Counted from the first letter of the stretch, positions 25,674 to 35,279 are shown. The stretch: DNA of 41,681 nucleotides from Candidatus Saccharicenans sp. (GCA_026414545.1 JAOAIU010000058.1:1-41681); one strand, 5' to 3'. The notes: a model not told the origin generated them from the letters alone. Translations and numbers: made by a program.

Positions 25674-27698
25674 TCATTCAGCCCTGGCCCAGGGGAAGCA
25701 GGTTATTCTCAGTCTGGCGCACCCCATGGGAACCAGCCTGATTCTGGTGTCAGGCTGCCTGGAAACAACCGGACTCGGCGGAACCTTTCCCACCATCCGG
25801 CCTTCTTCTTTCCATTCCGGCAACCTTCTGGCCCTGGCCTCAAGTACCAGCGGGGCTGATTGCAGGGAAAAGGGTTGGTAATCAAGCTGTCTCTTTTCGG
25901 TTAACTTCATTCCCCCGGTCGGGTCCCGGGGGTCCAAGAGCAGAGCAAAATTCCAGGGCGAGGCCGGCAGTACTTCCCAGGCTGGCCAATCGTCGGTTCC
26001 GCCCGCCCTCTTCCATTCTTCCTTGATTTCCAGAGAATACCAGAGAGGGCCACGTCTGACCGAGGCGGCCTGGCCCAGACCTGGCCAGAAATGGACTCTT
26101 ATCGGCTGTTCCAGCTCTATGATTACCCGGTCCCCGTATTTCCAGGACCGCTCGATGACCGCCAACTCGCCCGCCGCTCGGATTTCCTTTGGCCTGCCGC
26201 CGTTGATGGAAATAGAAGCCTGCTCTGCCCAGCCGGGAATTCTCAAATAAAGCGGAAAGAAAACCGGTTGGCCAGTGTAGATAGTCAGCTCAATCCTGCC
26301 GTCAAAAGGGTAATCGGTATCCTGGATGATTCTAACCTCCCGGCCCTCACTGCCGGCCTTGAAATTAACCATGGATGGTCCATAAAAAACGGCAGCCAGC
26401 CCGTTGTCGGAAGTGGCCAGCCAGAGGTGTTCCAGATAATAAGGCCAGCCAAAAGCCACGTTGTGCTGGCAGCAACGGTACTTCCATGGGTCAAACGATA
26501 GCAGGGTACCTGAATTCTGAAAATCGTGCTCTCCCGAGCTGTCGCAGGAGATCAGGTTGGCGGCAGTCAGGTAATGGAGGGCTTTCAGGTCCGGGGTCAT
26601 GGCTGCCGGCAGAGAATTGACGGCGATTTCTTCGGCCCGGTCGGCGTAAATCACCTGCCCGGTTATCTTCAGCAGCGATTCGAAGCTGTTCATGAATTCC
26701 ACCATGGTGCAGGTTTCTGCTCCCTGCCTGGGGTCGCCGTATCCGGGTCTTATATTTTCATCAGCAGCAAACAGACCTCCAGGTTGTTGGCCATAGGCCT
26801 CCATGACCTGGCGGTAGTTTCTTTCCACGGCTTCCAGCAGACCCCGGTCGCCAGTCTGCTGGAAATAGACCCCCGGATATCTGAAGCCCATAGCGATATT
26901 TACCCCGTGGTAGAACGAGCTTTCTTCCCAGAGACGGTCGCGATCTGGCGTTAATATGGGAGAGGCCCAGTCGGCCGTACGACGGTATATTCTGCTGGCC
27001 AGTTCCAGAAGCCAATTTTCCCCGGTCCGGTTATACAGCCAGTAGATACTTTCCAGGTTTTCCCCGCCCCGCAGTTTCTGCCAGCTTCCAGGAAGCAATT
27101 TTTCTTCGGGCAGATTAAACTGGTAACGAAAATAATTGGACATGAAGTCGAGAACTCTCTGGTCGCCGCTTAATTCATAATATCTCTGCAGGCAGGCCAG
27201 GGCCACCATGTTGGGCCAGAGGTCGTTATTTTCTTTATTTTCCACCGGTCCAAAGTAACCGTCGGGCTGCTGGCTTTTCAATATGGCTTCAATCCATTTC
27301 CGGGAGGTAGCCATCAATTCCGGGTCCTTCAGCAGATAGGACAGGTCTTGGAAACCCTTGAGCCAGTAAGGCATCTCTTCCCAGCCGCGTCCTTTGAGGG
27401 TCAGCCAGCCTGAATCGGCCTGCAGAAACCTGGATATTTCCGGAAGGCGACCGGTCAGGCCGGTGGCCATCAACCTGAGCTGACTCAATAACCAGCCCCT
27501 GGCTTCTATCTGACCCGGGAGAAGTTGGCCCAGAGGGTTGGCCCGGAGTGGTGGCCTGTTGCCCGGATAATGCAAGTTCGTTCTGTCAACTGGTGGAGTC
27601 TTGACCAGCCTGATTTCATTCACCATCTGCCCTCCGAAAATAGAAGATACAGTTAATATGACCAGTATTATCGGGAAAAACATCCGGATTCTTTTCAT
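25674..27698 (-). CDS. GH127-family beta-L-arabinofuranosidase-like glycosidase
   Basis: This 674-residue exported glycosidase has an (alpha/alpha)6-barrel followed by beta domains (formerly DUF1680). The family zinc/cysteine site is intact: E328-T-C330 (in GAETCTMVEF) and the pair C409-C410 (RCCQHN). The spacing is like that of HypBA1 (Glu338, Cys340, Cys417, Cys418), where a zinc-bound cysteine acts as nucleophile. Substrate is probably a beta-L-arabinofuranoside, but GH127 relatives vary. The frame is open to 27746; the ATG at 27698 is chosen because AGGAG lies 6 bases upstream and the signal peptide (MKRIRMFFPIILVILTVSS) begins there. The GNAT gene is about 100 bases upstream. Confidence 0.86.
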   Translation of the reverse strand: MKRIRMFFPIILVILTVSSIFGGQMVNEIRLVKTPPVDRTNLHYPGNRPPLRANPLGQLLPGQIEARGWLLSQLRLMATGLTGRLPEISRFLQADSGWLTLKGRGWEEMPYWLKGFQDLSYLLKDPELMATSRKWIEAILKSQQPDGYFGPVENKENNDLWPNMVALACLQRYYELSGDQRVLDFMSNYFRYQFNLPEEKLLPGSWQKLRGGENLESIYWLYNRTGENWLLELASRIYRRTADWASPILTPDRDRLWEESSFYHGVNIAMGFRYPGVYFQQTGDRGLLEAVERNYRQVMEAYGQQPGGLFAADENIRPGYGDPRQGAETCTMVEFMNSFESLLKITGQVIYADRAEEIAVNSLPAAMTPDLKALHYLTAANLISCDSSGEHDFQNSGTLLSFDPWKYRCCQHNVAFGWPYYLEHLWLATSDNGLAAVFYGPSMVNFKAGSEGREVRIIQDTDYPFDGRIELTIYTGQPVFFPLYLRIPGWAEQASISINGGRPKEIRAAGELAVIERSWKYGDRVIIELEQPIRVHFWPGLGQAASVRRGPLWYSLEIKEEWKRAGGTDDWPAWEVLPASPWNFALLLDPRDPTGGMKLTEKRQLDYQPFSLQSAPLVLEARARRLPEWKEEGRMVGKVPPSPVVSRQPDTRIRLVPMGCARLRITCFPWARAE

Positions 27699-27800
27699 CC
27701 TTTGCTCCTGCCATTTACATTTAAGCATAAACTGCCGGGCTTTCATAATTTCTCCGGCAACTGGCGTTCACCCGGGTTAGTCCTTAAAGACAACCGTCAC

Positions 27801-28886
27801 TCAGATTTGAACCTCATATATTTTTTTCATTTTCCCCAGCTGAAGGCCGGAACGAAATACCCAGGCATAAAGATTAACACTTCGGAAATACGGGAAGAAT
27901 CGATTACGGTAGAGAAATCCCTGAGAATAGTATTGCTTATTCCATTCGATAACTCCGACCATACCACGCCCGGCCAGATGATTCAGAAAACTGCTAATAA
28001 TTCCCTTTTTTTCCTCGGTAGTCAAAAGGTCGAGATGAAGGTGGTTCATCCAGGCCCAGCGTTCCACGCTCTTTCCCAGATGGTCGTGTTCGAGATAGTT
28101 AATTAAGCCCACCAGCCGCCCTTGCTTTCTTACGGCCAGGGTCGTCGAAACATTCGGGCATGATATTTCTTTGTTCAATTCTTCAGGCCCCGACCAGACC
28201 CTGGCCAGGTCAGCCCGCTGGCTATAGGAATTGAGCAGGCCCACGGCTTCTGGCAGGTCAGCTGGCCTCAATTCTTCAAGACTCAGGCCATCCGGTAGCC
28301 GACCTGAAGGCAACCTGTTTGCGCCCCACATCTTTATGGCCATCTTTTCCCAGTTTTTCAGCCCCTCGGAATAGGCTACCCTCTCCAAGTCAAGTACCCG
28401 GCCCAGGACATGCATTCTTTTCAGAAATTGAAGGGGCGCTCCTTCCCTCTTAAATTTCTCTATTAATTGTGACGAACGATGACCCGATTCCAGGTAAAGA
28501 AGGGCGAAATCATAGCTGGTAATTTCCTGATTGATCCTGACCGCTTCATTGATAATGGCCTGGGCCAGCCCCCTGCGGGCGTATTCTTTGCGGCTCACTA
28601 GCAGGCAGCTGAGGATAGCCCGAAAATTCTGGCCGCGGTAGGCAAAAGTACGGGGGATGTTGGCCAGGAAGGCCAGTATCTCTCCATTCCTGTAAGCGGC
28701 TATAAAATGGCGAGAGTCTGGAGCCAGCCGCATCAGGTAGCTGACAAATTCCGGTCGGTAAAGATTGGGAAAAGAGGCCAGACCGTATTCATCCCGCCAG
28801 GCGTGATGGGCCATTCTTTCCAGGGCCTCCAGGTCGCCCCGAAAGGGCTCGATGGTTACTCCCTGCAAGTCTGTCAGGTCTAACAT
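27801..28886 (-). CDS. GNAT family acetyltransferase
   Basis: This 361-residue protein has an N-terminal GNAT domain (about 1-165) with the acetyl-CoA-binding motif region SCLLVSRKEYARRGLAQAIINEAVRI and a preceding FLANIPRTF strand. The C-terminal half looks like a second, more divergent GNAT-like domain (AVRKQGRLVGLINYLEHD). The acceptor is unknown. The open frame begins at 28913, but the ATG at 28886 has GGAG 6 bases upstream and is preferred. It is divergent from the amine dehydrogenase operon and leads the GH127 and rhodanese genes on the same strand. Confidence 0.8.
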   Translation of the reverse strand: MLDLTDLQGVTIEPFRGDLEALERMAHHAWRDEYGLASFPNLYRPEFVSYLMRLAPDSRHFIAAYRNGEILAFLANIPRTFAYRGQNFRAILSCLLVSRKEYARRGLAQAIINEAVRINQEITSYDFALLYLESGHRSSQLIEKFKREGAPLQFLKRMHVLGRVLDLERVAYSEGLKNWEKMAIKMWGANRLPSGRLPDGLSLEELRPADLPEAVGLLNSYSQRADLARVWSGPEELNKEISCPNVSTTLAVRKQGRLVGLINYLEHDHLGKSVERWAWMNHLHLDLLTTEEKKGIISSFLNHLAGRGMVGVIEWNKQYYSQGFLYRNRFFPYFRSVNLYAWVFRSGLQLGKMKKIYEVQI

Positions 28887-28987
28887 CTGACTCTCCTTTA
28901 AATTCAGGATCAAGCACGGGAAAAACTTTCTGAACTCTCAGGCCATTCCCGGCTGCTCAGTTCGTTCAGTTTCAAACACTCGGCTCA

Positions 28988-28993
28988 ATTATA
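28988..28993 (-). promoter_or_regulatory. -10 element for the GNAT gene
   Basis: TATAAT on the minus strand lies about 100 bases upstream of the GNAT start. The -35 (TTCAGG at 17 bases) is weak. It is in an AT-rich 288-base divergent gap (28887-29174), which otherwise shows only the facing promoter at 29102. Confidence 0.4.
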
Positions 28994-29101
28994 ATAAATT
29001 CTTTGGCTGACCTGAAATTGTTATTATAAGAAGCATCATCCGTCTCACCAAACCCGGATACCAAGAATTTTCAGGCCGCATTTTTTTCTTAAAATTTGTT
29101 G

Positions 29102-29110
29102 TGCTATAAT
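29102..29110 (+). promoter_or_regulatory. Extended -10 promoter of the amine dehydrogenase operon
   Basis: TGCTATAAT is a full extended -10. The -35 position is only a T-rich tract. The predicted leader is about 58 bases and includes AAGGAG at 29163-29168. Confidence 0.55.
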
Positions 29111-29174
29111 CCCTGTCTTATATTCGGATGACCCGATTTTTTTTGCTGGTCATTCCTGATTAAAGGAGTACCCT

Positions 29175-31289
29175 TTGATCGATAATCGCCTTTATAAACA
29201 TCCCATTCTGCCAGTGGAGGACAAACCTCTATTCACATTTTATTTTCGCGAGCAGGAGCTGAAAGCCCGGGAAGGAGAAACCATAGCCTCTGCCCTCTTT
29301 GCCAACGGAATCCGGATTTTCAGCTTCCATCACAAAGATGGCGCGCCACAGGGAATTTTTTGCGCTAACGGTCAGTGCGCTCAGTGCCTGGTTCTGGCTG
29401 ACGGCTTCCCGGTGAAATCCTGCATGGAATTGATTAAACCTGGAATGAAAATTGAGCCGGTGGTTGGCCTGCCCCATCTTCCTCCGGTCGACCCGGAAAA
29501 GCCTATGGATTTCAAACCAGTGGAAGAACTTGAGGTGTCGGTGTTGATTATCGGTGGCGGTCCGGCCGGACTGTCAGCAGCCATAGAGCTCGGCCAGCGC
29601 GGCGTGGACTGCCTGCTGGTGGATGATAAACATCGACTGGGTGGCAAATTGGTTCTCCAGACCCATCGTTTCTTCGGTTCGGTGGAGGCGGTCTATGCCG
29701 GGACCAGGGGCATCGATATCGCCACCAGGCTGGAAAACGAGGTTCGGCAATATCCTGGAGTAACAATCTGGCTGCAGAGCACGGCCCTGGCCGTTTTTAG
29801 CGATAAGAAAGTAGGGATTCTCAAAGAGAACAGGAAATATGCTCTGGTCAAACCAAAAATCCTGCTGGTAGCAGCCGGGGCCAGGGAAAAGTCGCTGGCC
29901 TTCCCGGGAAATGACCTGCCTGGGGTTTACGGAGCGGGTGCCTTCCAGACTCTGGTCAATCGCGACCTGGTCAAACCTACCGAAGAGTTATTCATAGTCG
30001 GCGGCGGGAATGTTGGCCTGATCGCTGGCTACCATGCTCTTCAGGCGGGAATCAAGGTGGTGGCCCTGGTTGAAGTCATGCCCGAAGTCGGCGGTTACAA
30101 GGTTCACAAAGATAAGCTGGCCAGGCTGGGGGTTCCCATTCTCACTTCTCATACCATTCTGAGCGCCAACGGGAAAGATAGCGTTGAATCGGTGACCATA
30201 GCCAGGGTGGACGATAAATTCCATCCCGTTCCCGGCACGGAAAGAACGCTGAGGTGCGATACCGTCTTAATCGCTGTCGGGCTTGATCCTGTCAACGAGT
30301 TTTATCTTAAGGCCAGGGAATTCGGTCTTCCGGTATATGCCGCCGGCGATGCCGAGGAAATCGCCGAGGCTTCGGCGGCCATTTTTTCCGGCAAGATCCG
30401 CGGTCTGGAGATTGCCAGAGAGCTGGGTGTTTACCAGGACGAAATTCCTCAGGACTGGTACCGGACAGCTGAGATCCTGAAATCCAGACCGGGCCGGACT
30501 TACCCCGAGTATTTTCTGGAAAAAGAAGAGGGGGTTTTCCCGGTAATCCACTGTCTCCAGGAGATCCCCTGCGACCCCTGCTCGGCCGTCTGTCCGAGAA
30601 AGCTGATCGAGGTGGACCGGACCGATGTCCGTAAACTGCCCGTCTATTACGAAGAAAAAGAAGGCAAGGGATGCAGCGGCTGCGAAAGGTGCGTGGTTTT
30701 CTGCCCCGGGTTGGCCATCACCCTCGTCGATTACCGCCGAAATCCAGAATTTCCCGAGGTAACTATTCCCTTTGAGTTCTTGAAAGAAATAATAAATCCT
30801 GGAGATGAAATTTCAGTGGTAGATATTGCTGGACAGGAACTGGCCAGGAGCCGGGTGACCTCGGTTAAATCGATTAAGGGCAACGACCGGACAATTCTGG
30901 TTAAGGTCCAGGTTCCCAAGGCCGTGGCCAAGAAGGTCAGCGGTTTGAAACTCCAGCCAGAAATCCCTGAAACGGCTGAAAAATACCTGGAAAGGATTTC
31001 GGACGAGGCCATCATCTGCCGTTGCGAAAGAGTTACAGCCGGAGAAATCCGAAAGCTGATCCGCGAAGGCATCAGAGATATTAATGAAATCAAGACCATA
31101 ACCAGGGCCGGCATGGGACCTTGCGGAGCCAAGACCTGCACTCCGCTGGTGCACCGGCTGTTCCGGGAGGAAGGAGTTCCTGAAAGTGAAATCGTGGACC
31201 AACCCAAACGGCCCCTGTTCATAGAAGTGCCGCTGGGATTGTTTGCCGGTCTGGAAAAGGGAAAGGAGTCCGAGCATGAGCCGCGCTGA
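29175..31289 (+). CDS. Fe-S/FAD dehydrogenase alpha subunit (SoxA/HcnAB/hydroxyproline dehydrogenase-like) with extra 4Fe-4S domain
   Basis: This 704-residue oxidoreductase begins at TTG, with AAGGAG 6 bases upstream. Domains in order: a 2Fe-2S ferredoxin-like domain (C63, C68, C71, C83); an FAD/NAD(P) disulfide-reductase-like module starting at VLIIGGGPAGLSAA (about 123), with a second dinucleotide motif FIVGGGNVGLIAG. A 4Fe-4S segment (HCLQEIPCDPCSAVCP and CSGCERCVVFCPG) and a C-terminal BFD-like 2Fe-2S domain (CRCERV, GPCGAKTC) complete it. Relatives are alpha subunits of sarcosine, D-hydroxyproline, proline or glycine dehydrogenases. The overlapping next gene supplies the DAO-type beta subunit. 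The extra 4Fe-4S domain suggests electrons go to ferredoxin rather than oxygen; that is inference. Substrate undetermined. Confidence 0.85.
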   Translation: MIDNRLYKHPILPVEDKPLFTFYFREQELKAREGETIASALFANGIRIFSFHHKDGAPQGIFCANGQCAQCLVLADGFPVKSCMELIKPGMKIEPVVGLPHLPPVDPEKPMDFKPVEELEVSVLIIGGGPAGLSAAIELGQRGVDCLLVDDKHRLGGKLVLQTHRFFGSVEAVYAGTRGIDIATRLENEVRQYPGVTIWLQSTALAVFSDKKVGILKENRKYALVKPKILLVAAGAREKSLAFPGNDLPGVYGAGAFQTLVNRDLVKPTEELFIVGGGNVGLIAGYHALQAGIKVVALVEVMPEVGGYKVHKDKLARLGVPILTSHTILSANGKDSVESVTIARVDDKFHPVPGTERTLRCDTVLIAVGLDPVNEFYLKAREFGLPVYAAGDAEEIAEASAAIFSGKIRGLEIARELGVYQDEIPQDWYRTAEILKSRPGRTYPEYFLEKEEGVFPVIHCLQEIPCDPCSAVCPRKLIEVDRTDVRKLPVYYEEKEGKGCSGCERCVVFCPGLAITLVDYRRNPEFPEVTIPFEFLKEIINPGDEISVVDIAGQELARSRVTSVKSIKGNDRTILVKVQVPKAVAKKVSGLKLQPEIPETAEKYLERISDEAIICRCERVTAGEIRKLIREGIRDINEIKTITRAGMGPCGAKTCTPLVHRLFREEGVPESEIVDQPKRPLFIEVPLGLFAGLEKGKESEHEPR

Positions 31290-32433
31290 ATACGAGGTCA
31301 TCATCATCGGGGCTGGCAGCGTCGGCACCCCAACTGCTCTATTCCTGGCCCAGAAGGGTTTCAAAGTCCTGGTACTGGACCGAAACCCCAGTCCCGGCCA
31401 GAGTTCCAATAAGAGAGCCATAGGAGGATTAAGGGCTACCCACTCCGACCCGGCTAAAATTAAGCTGGGCCTGCGCAGTCTCAAGATTTTTTCCACCTGG
31501 AAAGAAACCTACGGAGATGAAATTGAATGGCATCAGGGTGGTTACTGTTTCGTTGCTTACAGGGAAGAAGAAGAAAGGACGCTGAAAGAAGTCCTTCCCC
31601 TCCAGAAGAGACATGGCTTGAAAATAGACTGGCTGGAAGCGGAAGACCTCAGGAAATTGCTTCCCGACCTGAATCCCCGTGGATTGAGGGGCGGGACTTT
31701 TTCGCCTGAGGACGGCCATGCCTCTCCCCTGCTGGCGGTCGAAGCCTTTTACCGCCAGGCCCGGAGAGCCGGGGCCGAGTTCAGGTTCAGGGAAAACGTC
31801 ATGAACCTAATGATTGAAAACGGCCAGGTCAGAGGCGTGGTGACTGACGTCGGAAGATATGAAGCTGGCGTGGTCATCAATGCTGCCGGAGCCTGGGCAA
31901 CAGAGGTGGCCAAACTGGCCGGAACGACAGTCCCGGTTACTCCGGACTCTCACGAGGCAGCGGTCACCGAACCCGTCCAGAGGTTTTTTGAGCCCATGGT
32001 GGTCGACATCCGTCCGGTCAAGGGGTCGGCCAACTATTATTTCTATCAGCACGCCACCGGTCAGATTATCTTCTGTATTACTCCCAGCCCCAGCCTCTGG
32101 GGTTTCGATGAGAGGGAAACCAGTGAATTCTTGCCCATGGTCTCCAGGAGAATGATTGAACTCATGCCCCGGCTTCAGAATATTCGCGTCAGGCGCACCT
32201 GGCGGGGCCTCTATCCCATGACCCCGGATGGCTTCCCGATTGTCGGCTGGTCAAGAGAAGTGTCTGGTTTTCTGCTGGCCGTGGGCATGTGCGGCCAGGG
32301 TTTCATGCTGGGACCGGGAGTGGCCGAGTTGTTGACCCGGCTGGTCTCCGGCCAGCCCGGACCCGATGACGAAGAGATATTATCCTATCTCTCACCATAC
32401 AGGAGCTTTGTCAGCGAAGAAAAACTTAAATAA
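31276..32433 (+). CDS. DAO-family FAD oxidoreductase beta subunit (SoxB/HcnC-like)
   Basis: This 385-residue protein has the amine-oxidising D-amino acid oxidase fold. The FAD motif is VIIIGAGSVGTPTALFLAQKG, followed by SSNKRAIGGLRATHSDPAKIKL, the VINAAGAWATEVAKLAG block and the late GLYPMTPDGFPIVG motif. It would oxidise a secondary or primary amine such as sarcosine, proline, hydroxyproline or glycine and pass electrons to the alpha subunit. The ATG at 31276 has AAGGAG 7 bases upstream and overlaps the alpha gene by 14 bases, so the subunits are coupled. It converges on the importer genes with a 20-base gap. Confidence 0.87.
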   Translation: MSRAEYEVIIIGAGSVGTPTALFLAQKGFKVLVLDRNPSPGQSSNKRAIGGLRATHSDPAKIKLGLRSLKIFSTWKETYGDEIEWHQGGYCFVAYREEEERTLKEVLPLQKRHGLKIDWLEAEDLRKLLPDLNPRGLRGGTFSPEDGHASPLLAVEAFYRQARRAGAEFRFRENVMNLMIENGQVRGVVTDVGRYEAGVVINAAGAWATEVAKLAGTTVPVTPDSHEAAVTEPVQRFFEPMVVDIRPVKGSANYYFYQHATGQIIFCITPSPSLWGFDERETSEFLPMVSRRMIELMPRLQNIRVRRTWRGLYPMTPDGFPIVGWSREVSGFLLAVGMCGQGFMLGPGVAELLTRLVSGQPGPDDEEILSYLSPYRSFVSEEKLK

Positions 32434-32453
32434 GAAAGAATCAAGCTGCCCTT

Positions 32454-33212
32454 TTATCTGAGAATTAATTGTTTTCCTTCTGCCTCCACTACCCGGAGCG
32501 GGTAGTCAAACAGGGACTCCAGAAGCTCGGCCCTGAATATTTCGGTAGTCGGGCCGGTTGCCAGAATTCGCCCGGCCTTAATCATGACCAGGAAGTCAGC
32601 CAGTCTGGGTATCAGGTCGATGCTATGAACCGAAGTGATTATGGTCTTGGCCCGGTCTGCGGCCAGCCTTCTCAGAAGGTTGATTACTTCCATCTCGTGT
32701 TTCAGGTCTAAAAAAGTTGTCGGTTCGTCCAGGAGGATTATTTTAGAATCCTGGGCCAGGGCTCTGGCGATGAGCACTATTCTTCTCTCCCCGCTGCTCA
32801 GCTCCTGGCACTTCCTGCGGGCCAGGGCTTCCAGCCCCAGATAAGAAATTACCTCTTCCACCTTTTGGTAATCGGCCCTGGCTGGCGACGAAAAAATGTT
32901 CAGATACCCGCTCCGGCCCATCAGGATGAAATCAAAGACGCTGAAATTCAGAGCGGCATTGTGCTCCTGAGGAACGTAACTTACCAGACCGGCCCTTTCC
33001 CAGCCGCGGAGCCGAGCCAGTTCCAGACCATCTATAAAAACAGAATTGACGATGGGTTTTATCAAGCCGGCCAGGGCTCGGAGCAGGGTTGACTTGCCGG
33101 CACCGTTAGGCCCCACCAGGGCCGTGACCCGGTTGGTTGAAAAAAGAAGATTATCCACACTGAGCTCAAAATCCTGATACCTGACGCGCAGCCGTTCAAC
33201 TCTGATCTGCAT
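32454..33212 (-). CDS. BtuD/FecE-type ABC importer ATPase
   Basis: This is the 252-residue ATPase of a type II importer. Walker A is GPNGAGKST (about 36-44), the Q-loop region is SYVPQEHN, the signature is LSSGERRI, Walker B is KIILLDEPT, and the H-loop histidine is in SVHSIDL. It powers uptake of an iron chelate, haem, cobalamin or related ligand. The permease stop (TAG) overlaps a GTG at 33215; the ATG at 33212 has GGAG 6 bases away and is preferred. It is the last gene in substrate-binding, permease, ATPase order. Confidence 0.93.
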   Translation of the reverse strand: MQIRVERLRVRYQDFELSVDNLLFSTNRVTALVGPNGAGKSTLLRALAGLIKPIVNSVFIDGLELARLRGWERAGLVSYVPQEHNAALNFSVFDFILMGRSGYLNIFSSPARADYQKVEEVISYLGLEALARRKCQELSSGERRIVLIARALAQDSKIILLDEPTTFLDLKHEMEVINLLRRLAADRAKTIITSVHSIDLIPRLADFLVMIKAGRILATGPTTEIFRAELLESLFDYPLRVVEAEGKQLILR

Positions 33213-33214
33213 CA

Positions 33215-34243
33215 CTAACTCCAGGTGGCCCTGGACCTCCTTATCAAATAAAGAAAGAACGGAATTCCCACCAGGCTGGTTAGGATGCCCACCGGAAATT
33301 CAAAGGGGAATAAGGTTCTGATGAGGTCGTCAGCCAGCACCATCAGACTGGCTCCCAGGCCGGCTGAGACCGGGAGTACCAGCCGGTTGTCGGCTCCGAC
33401 CAGGCCCCTGACAGCATGGGGAACAATGAGTCCCACCCAGCCGATGATGCCGGCCACAGCCACTACGGCCGAAGTGATGAGCGTGGCCAGGCAGATTACC
33501 AGAATCCTTTCTCTTTTTACGGCCAGTCCGAGAGACCTGGCTTCATCATCGCTCAGGCTCAGAACGTTAATCCGCCAGCTCATCTTGAGCAAGAAGGCCA
33601 GGCCGGCCAGAATGAGTGGTACCGACCAGAGAAGGTCAGACCAGGTAGCCTGAGAAAAGCTGCCCAGGAGCCAGAAAAAGAGCGACTGAAGAGCATAGGG
33701 ACTGGCTATGAATTCCAGGGCTGAAAGCAGGGCCTGAAACAGCGCCGAAACTATTATTCCGGTCAGCAGAACTGCCACCAGGGTATTTCTGGCTCCCTCC
33801 GAGATGACCAGCACCAGGGCCACAGCCAGCAAACCACAGGTAAAGGCCAGTATCTGTGGCGGAAAATTACGGCTCAGCAGCACCAGTGAGGCAGCCGCTC
33901 CAAACCCGGCTCCAAATGAAACGCCAAGGATGTACTCATTAACCAGGGGATTTCGGAAAAGAGACTGGAGGGATGCCCCGGAAACGGAAAAGGCAGCTCC
34001 GGCCAGAAGAGCCAGGAGGACTCTTGGCAACCTGATATTCAGAACAATATTGGCTGAGGGGGTAGTCAGCAGCTCGGCCGGCTCACCTGAAATCCTGGCC
34101 AGAAGGATTTCCAGCACCTCCCTCAAGGAAACCTTCAAGGTCCCAAGACATAAAGAGACTATCAACAGGAACAGCGGTAAAAGAATGGCCGCATAGAGGA
34201 TGCGCCTGTTCTCAATCTTTCTTTGCGAACCAGTCATAAGCAT
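33215..34243 (-). CDS. FecCD/BtuC-type ABC importer permease
   Basis: This 342-residue inner-membrane protein has roughly ten hydrophobic segments and the family signatures IRLPRVLLALLAGAAFSVSGASLQ in part and FRNPLVNEYILGVSFGAG. It also has the cytoplasmic LSLSDDEARSLGLAV coupling helix and GWVGLIVPHAVRGLVG. It forms the channel for an iron-siderophore, haem or B12-like substrate. Its start lies 32 bases inside the upstream binding-protein gene, with no clear Shine-Dalgarno, so translation is probably coupled. The third codon (34237) is an alternative ATG. Confidence 0.93.
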   Translation of the reverse strand: MLMTGSQRKIENRRILYAAILLPLFLLIVSLCLGTLKVSLREVLEILLARISGEPAELLTTPSANIVLNIRLPRVLLALLAGAAFSVSGASLQSLFRNPLVNEYILGVSFGAGFGAAASLVLLSRNFPPQILAFTCGLLAVALVLVISEGARNTLVAVLLTGIIVSALFQALLSALEFIASPYALQSLFFWLLGSFSQATWSDLLWSVPLILAGLAFLLKMSWRINVLSLSDDEARSLGLAVKRERILVICLATLITSAVVAVAGIIGWVGLIVPHAVRGLVGADNRLVLPVSAGLGASLMVLADDLIRTLFPFEFPVGILTSLVGIPFFLYLIRRSRATWS

Positions 34244-35279
34244 TTATTTTAGCACATAGTTCATGGAACAGGCCCGGCCGGCCATAGAAATAAGCGAAGA
34301 TTTCATTGCCAGCCGACAGCATGGTCTGACTGGCCGGCGGGCCGGAGTGCAGCAGTTCAGCTAAGTAAAGGCACTCCACCAGAACCAGAGCTGGGTCCCA
34401 CCAGTACCAGAAACCAAAGGTATAATATACCTTTTTTTCGCGCACAGCCCGGACGGTCTGAAGTCTCGGGTCTGAGAGAACGGTTTCTACAGTTACGATC
34501 CTCTCCTCCGGAAGATAGTTGCCATGCACCAGGATTATTTCTGGGTCAAGAGATAGCAGCGTTTCCAGGTTGAGCACTGCCGTGTCGGACCCCGGGTAAA
34601 CTCTCCGGAAGCGGCTGGCCAGGTTCCGCCCTCCGGCCAGGTCCACGGGTTCGTAACTTACGGGAGACCTCAGAAGAGAATTCCAGAAGCTGAGATAGAC
34701 GAGAGGCCTATTGGCCGCGGGTATGGTTTCTGTCTTTTCCCTAATTTCTGCCAGTCTGGAACGCATATAAGCTATCAGTTCACGGCCACGTTTTTCGCTT
34801 CCCGTAATTATGCTTAGCAACTCAATTTCGGTTAGCAGGTCATCGAATTTGCCGGCGGCACTGAGACTGACTACCGGGCAATTAAGTTTCTGGCTGAGTT
34901 GCCTGGAAAGGGAAAACTCAGAAGGTGAGACCAGAACCAGGTCGGGTTCCAGTTGCAGTATGGTCTCTACCCTGGCGTCCTCTCCCGTAATCGAGACCAC
35001 CGGTAGCTTAGCTACCCCAGGAAAGATTAGCGGCAACAGGTGGTCATAGCGGGATGGAAAGCGGTCAACCGCCACCACTTTGTCCTGCTGTCTTAAGGCC
35101 ACCAGAATTCTGAGCAATTCAGGCTGAAGACAGACTATTCTCTCCACCCTTGATGGTATTCGCACCTGACGGCCCAGACTATCCTTAATGGAGACCTGTG
35201 GATTAACAGAACTGGATTTTCCTGGAATTATTGACGCAAAGAAGAGCAGAAACAAAAGAAACCGTCTAAAAACCGCCAT
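34212..35279 (-). CDS. BtuF/FecB-type periplasmic substrate-binding protein
   Basis: This 355-residue exported protein has a signal peptide (MAVFRRFLLFLLFFASIIPGKSS) and the two-lobed helical-backbone fold of cluster A-II binding proteins. SIKDSLGRQVRIPSRVERIVCL is the usual start; ETILQLEPDLVLVSPSE and LLSLDPEIILVHGN are the lobe motifs. The ligand cannot be told; the family binds siderophores, haem or cobalamin. The ATG at 35279 follows AGGGA, which makes it better than the upstream GTG/Met positions to 35312. No cobalamin riboswitch is visible: the gap to the GH20 stop is only 48 bases. The permease gene overlaps its 3' end. Confidence 0.88.
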   Translation of the reverse strand: MAVFRRFLLFLLFFASIIPGKSSSVNPQVSIKDSLGRQVRIPSRVERIVCLQPELLRILVALRQQDKVVAVDRFPSRYDHLLPLIFPGVAKLPVVSITGEDARVETILQLEPDLVLVSPSEFSLSRQLSQKLNCPVVSLSAAGKFDDLLTEIELLSIITGSEKRGRELIAYMRSRLAEIREKTETIPAANRPLVYLSFWNSLLRSPVSYEPVDLAGGRNLASRFRRVYPGSDTAVLNLETLLSLDPEIILVHGNYLPEERIVTVETVLSDPRLQTVRAVREKKVYYTFGFWYWWDPALVLVECLYLAELLHSGPPASQTMLSAGNEIFAYFYGRPGLFHELCAKINAYDWFAKKD

